The notes under the pieces: generated by a model
Database searches by the model: none
The model's input: only the letters and a program-made list of their open reading frames with translations
Told to the model about the DNA's origin: nothing
Translations under genes and position numbers: made by a program
Assembly: GCF_002443255.2 (NCBI RefSeq)
Contig: NW_019211456.1
Coordinates: 39,315,042 to 39,379,041, forward strand
Direction: 5' to 3'
Origin: Varroa destructor
Lineage: Eukaryota; Arthropoda; Arachnida; Mesostigmata; Varroidae
DNA length: 64,000 nucleotides
In this document: positions 61,046 to 64,000 of the stretch, in pieces
How positions within the stretch are numbered: position 1 is the first letter of the stretch
How the letters are laid out: every line of letters begins with the position of its first letter

Positions 61046-61949
61046 CTGACAGCAACGGCGGAAAAAGCTAAGGCTACCGAGCAAAGTTTTAGGAATCGTG
61101 CGAAGACTTCGCTAACACCTGTCAACGGTAACTATTGTTGTTACCACTACTGCTATTGATTCTGCTGTAATAGTTTCTGCCTCTGTGGTTTAACGGAGGT
61201 CTGGGCTTGTGGTCTGAACCCCAGGCCCCTTAACTGTAGTACGTGTTGTTCACAGAATGGTAGAATGACTGGCTTATTCTGCCGCCCGGACTGAGTAAGC
61301 CGAACTGGCCAAGAGAGTTGTAACAACGACGTAGCCAAAATGAATGTATAGCCTCATATCAGCCATTTGGTGGCATGGCTTTTGTGTGGGGTTCTGTTCA
61401 CGACAGCTCAATAAACAGGCTACGTTTGTACGTCGTGTTGGCTGGTCTGTCCGCAAGGCCGGGAATTATGGACCTATGTGTACAGCATAAGACAGAAAGA
61501 AATACGGCTCGTTCATCCCTTTATTGACACCCACTTTTACACATATTCATAGTAGGATCGGCTAACGTTAAGACAGCCGGATATTATTTAAGGGTAACGG
61601 CAGTACCATTATCGTGTCGAAATAGCCCTTTTGGCGGCGTATTACTACGTACACAACGTACGCAGAGCTCGACCTAGTGTCTACAGGTCTCCTTAATAAT
61701 ATTTGTACATTACATTAATGGAAAGAAATTATCGATTGGTCAATTAGAGGTGTGCATAATTTTCGTGGCCGTATGCTGAACCTCTCGATTACAGTGCGTA
61801 ATAAACGCGAACCTGCAGAAACAAGCGGCCCGCTGTGCCTATACAGTATGGAAACTGATACGTACTATTTTAGTACTGTGTTATATACAACGCTGAGAAT
61901 GTCACGCTGGCATGCCGAGATGTCAGAAGCCGTTCTGGATAAAAACGGC
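61046..61949. other. Stretch with a short signal-peptide-like frame, otherwise empty
   Basis: The minus-strand frame 61,366-61,274 encodes 30 residues resembling a secretory signal ending AYSVRAAE. Between it and 61,046 the minus strand encodes Gln/Asn/Ser-rich low-complexity sequence in two frames. From 61,460 onward the sequence is AT-rich and unremarkable. Confidence 0.3.
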
Positions 61950-63600
61950 TCGTTCCGAATGGTAACCATATGCGCAGAAAAAGGTATTTACTTCTGAAAG
62001 CCTTTTGTTGATTGTTGCAGTCAGATCATTGAACAGCGCAAGGAAAAGTAATGCTCCCAGGTTGAGACCCTGCGTATCCTCAGTGGTTTAGCTAAGGGGT
62101 TCGACCGAATGCGCGACTCCATGGTACGCAGTTACTTCATTCTAGAAAGACGGTCCGTGTACGACGGAGCTAGCGACTAATGACCGCAGGTTCTTTTTGT
62201 TATGCTATGCCACCTACTTAGACTCGTTGGAAATTAATAAGAAATGAGCTTTTCGTCAGGTATTTGGTGTTTGGTACGAAATATGCATTGAAGACCCTTG
62301 AAAAGCAAGGCATCGCATACATACCTGTTCTGAATGCAGGTGGCGGATGCGATGGATCGTTGGCTTTGTTCGGGTGCGGGTGCAGAAATGACTCATTGTC
62401 TCTACAGAATTGAATTCTTCGGTGATTTTTCCCGAGATGCTGTATTTCTTAACCCAAAACATTTTTCGTGTAAGTCCGCCGGAATGCCTTCTTTATGAAC
62501 GTAAACGAGAGTTCAGGGAAGACCACTGCCCATTCTATATTTCCACTTCGACTGATGATACCGTCTCATGATTCCAGTGAACCAAGGCTGAATAACAGAG
62601 TTGACTAGACGGTCCGTATAAGTAGGCGCGTACTCACTAATATCACTCCCATCGGGTATCGACAGACGACTTTTGAGAAGAGAAATATCAGAGACTTGAC
62701 GAAATTCGGGAGTTCGTATATCCTTGAAGTGCACCCTTAATGCTACGCAAATCTATTACTACAACTCACTTTGTTATTATTATCTGTCACCGAAAATTCA
62801 ATTTACATCCGGAGTTGACCAGCAAAAATTTTAACTATGGACATATTATTAATGTGGTTCTCTAATGCTGGAAACGATCCATCATTCACTGATATGCGCC
62901 ATGACAGAGGTTCTTGTTTTCACATCGTCGGACCGTTCTAAACGCGAGTTTAGAGATTCTAAACAAAGAGAGTGAAAGCGCCTCGATCCACCGCATCAAA
63001 ACATTTTGTTAAAATCTTTGATTAAAGATGCTGTACTCTCAGCGTAGGGTGGCCAGATACAGCGGGAGACCAAAGACGGGAAATGATCTGCATCATTTCG
63101 TCTTCGTTAATCGGAAGTGCCTTTAGCCTTAGCCAATTGTTCCGTTTACAGGATGGCAAGTCTTTCGCTCGCAGGCCGTTCTGGTTCCTTAGTCCCGACT
63201 TCGGTACGTTGGACAAGCGAATAGGCACTGTGGAACCTACTCCAAATGAATGGCATTCTACTTTGGACCCATGTTAGTATAAGAACATCTGTCTTACCGC
63301 CAACGGAAATCATGGTCACAGATTGAAGACACTTTTACTAATCCACTGAGCAATAATTAAGTCTGTAAGGGCAGGGTCAGCTTTCAAATTGATTTTTGTC
63401 GCCAAACTTGTTCGACCTTAGGATTTAGTTGAACGCACCAACTATTTTCCATATTTCGGGCTGAGGCTAAAACCACTTTTGATGCGTTTGTTTCGAAACG
63501 AGCCACCACGGTGTTATTAATCGTAAACACTCCGAAAAAACTACCCCTCCTGTCTGTAGGAACGGCATTCTTTCCATTGACTTCCAAATAGGCCTCGCTA
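61950..63600 (-). pseudogene. Second decayed LINE ORF2 (endonuclease and RT parts)
   Basis: A minus-strand relic related in kind to the element at 30-32.4 kb. RRGSFFGVFTINNTVVARFE with ASKVVLASARN (63,560-63,430) resembles the middle of R1/LOA-type endonucleases. LRNQNGLRAKDL and RNNWLRLKALPINEDE (63,204-63,084) resemble the RG..LE..I...L.+.N region before the SDH motif. The clearest block is TQGLNLGALLFLALFNDL (62,075-62,022), the RT block that normally reads PQGS.LGPLLF..FINDL. It is followed by FFCAYGYHSERAV, where the catalytic YADD block should be. The spacing from endonuclease to RT is shorter than in the other relic, which suggests an internal deletion. Many stops and shifts are present. 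The RT block is convincing. The endonuclease assignments are moderate. Confidence 0.7.
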
Positions 63601-64000
63601 CAGTGTCAAAAATGCCTTCTGGGGTTTAATTGCGAGGTGAGTGCCGATACTGACTTCACTAGATCTCCGCCTGGAGTGAGTGAAGTTAGTATTTCCTAAC
63701 CGTACTTTCCGAGTGCACACCTCATGATTAGTATACCTGTATACCGACTGTGCAGAATGGAACCCAACGTGGTAGACCCCGGAGTAAGACCCGATGTATT
63801 CGAGACCCCATCGTATCGCCAATGTTTCCATAGCATTATCATTACCATTACCAACGATGTAGTAAAAGGTACACAGTACTAATTGCGCAATCGAAGACTG
63901 CCATATTTTGTTCTATACGACCATTTGGCGATGAGTGAAAGGTAAGAATCGACACAATTTCCAGTGTGCTTGTCAACGACGCACTGTTTTTCCCTTTCAG
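63601..64000. other. Possible upstream LINE sequence, then a 3' splice-site consensus at the window end
   Basis: The minus-strand frame 63,831-63,598 is open and may belong to the upstream part of the LINE relic, but I see no endonuclease motif in it. The plus strand ends in a pyrimidine-rich tract and CAG (63,985-64,000), a good 3' splice-site consensus. Confidence 0.35.

Noticed and set aside
55508..62982. The 11-mer GTGAAAGCGCC occurring at both 55,508 and 62,972
   Set aside because: Hundreds of shared 11-mers are expected by chance within a 64-kb window, so this does not show a shared element.
1..64000. CRISPR arrays, bacterial operons, phage genes or a plasmid origin
   Set aside because: No regularly spaced repeats, no dense long ORFs, no Shine-Dalgarno pattern. 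The sequence is clearly eukaryotic in character.

Overview
The window reads as non-coding DNA from an animal nuclear genome, most likely an arthropod. A mite or tick is a reasonable guess, but it rests only on the overall look and on the mix of decayed transposons. The DNA is AT-biased by eye, stop codons are frequent in all six frames, and there are no operons, ribosome binding sites or bacterial-type gene packing. It also has many homopolymer and di/trinucleotide runs. No complete cellular gene could be recognised. No rRNA, intact tRNA, CRISPR array or prokaryotic element was seen.

What can be recognised is mostly a graveyard of transposable elements, nearly all on the minus strand and all broken by stops and frameshifts. 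There are two LINE-type non-LTR retrotransposon ORF2 relics: about 32.4-30.0 kb, with endonuclease, reverse transcriptase (RT) and C-terminal parts, and about 63.6-61.95 kb, with endonuclease and RT parts. A Ty3/Gypsy-like RT spread over three frames lies at about 44.2-43.7 kb. A Tc1/mariner-superfamily transposase that has lost a catalytic aspartate lies at about 22.1-21.57 kb. Two weaker calls are a hAT-like C-terminal fragment at about 3.0-2.6 kb and a possible Penelope-like fragment inside the longest ORF of the window, at 37.8-37.2 kb. A poly(A) run at 18.1 kb abuts a sequence carrying A-box and B-box matches and may be a SINE or dead tRNA gene.

Between these lie AT-rich stretches and several GC-richer segments, at about 5.45-6.09, 24.7-27.2, 34.2-35.0, 37.0-37.6, 41.0-41.7, 44.4-45.2, 47.2-47.9, 53.6-53.9, 56.9-57.7 and 60.1-61.4 kb. 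Some of these could be first exons, 5' UTRs or promoters. The best exon-like candidates are a short basic ATG exon with a GTAAGA donor at 34,552-34,605 and a minus-strand exon-like segment at 61,045-60,902. Both are weak. The last bases of the window form a good 3' splice-site consensus, so part or all of the window could be intronic, with an exon beginning at the next base.

The most unusual pieces of DNA are two perfect 24-bp palindromes (18,536 and 39,565) and a long GC-rich hairpin (55,503-55,551) with 22-bp arms and a 5-nt loop. No gene system that acts together could be identified here.
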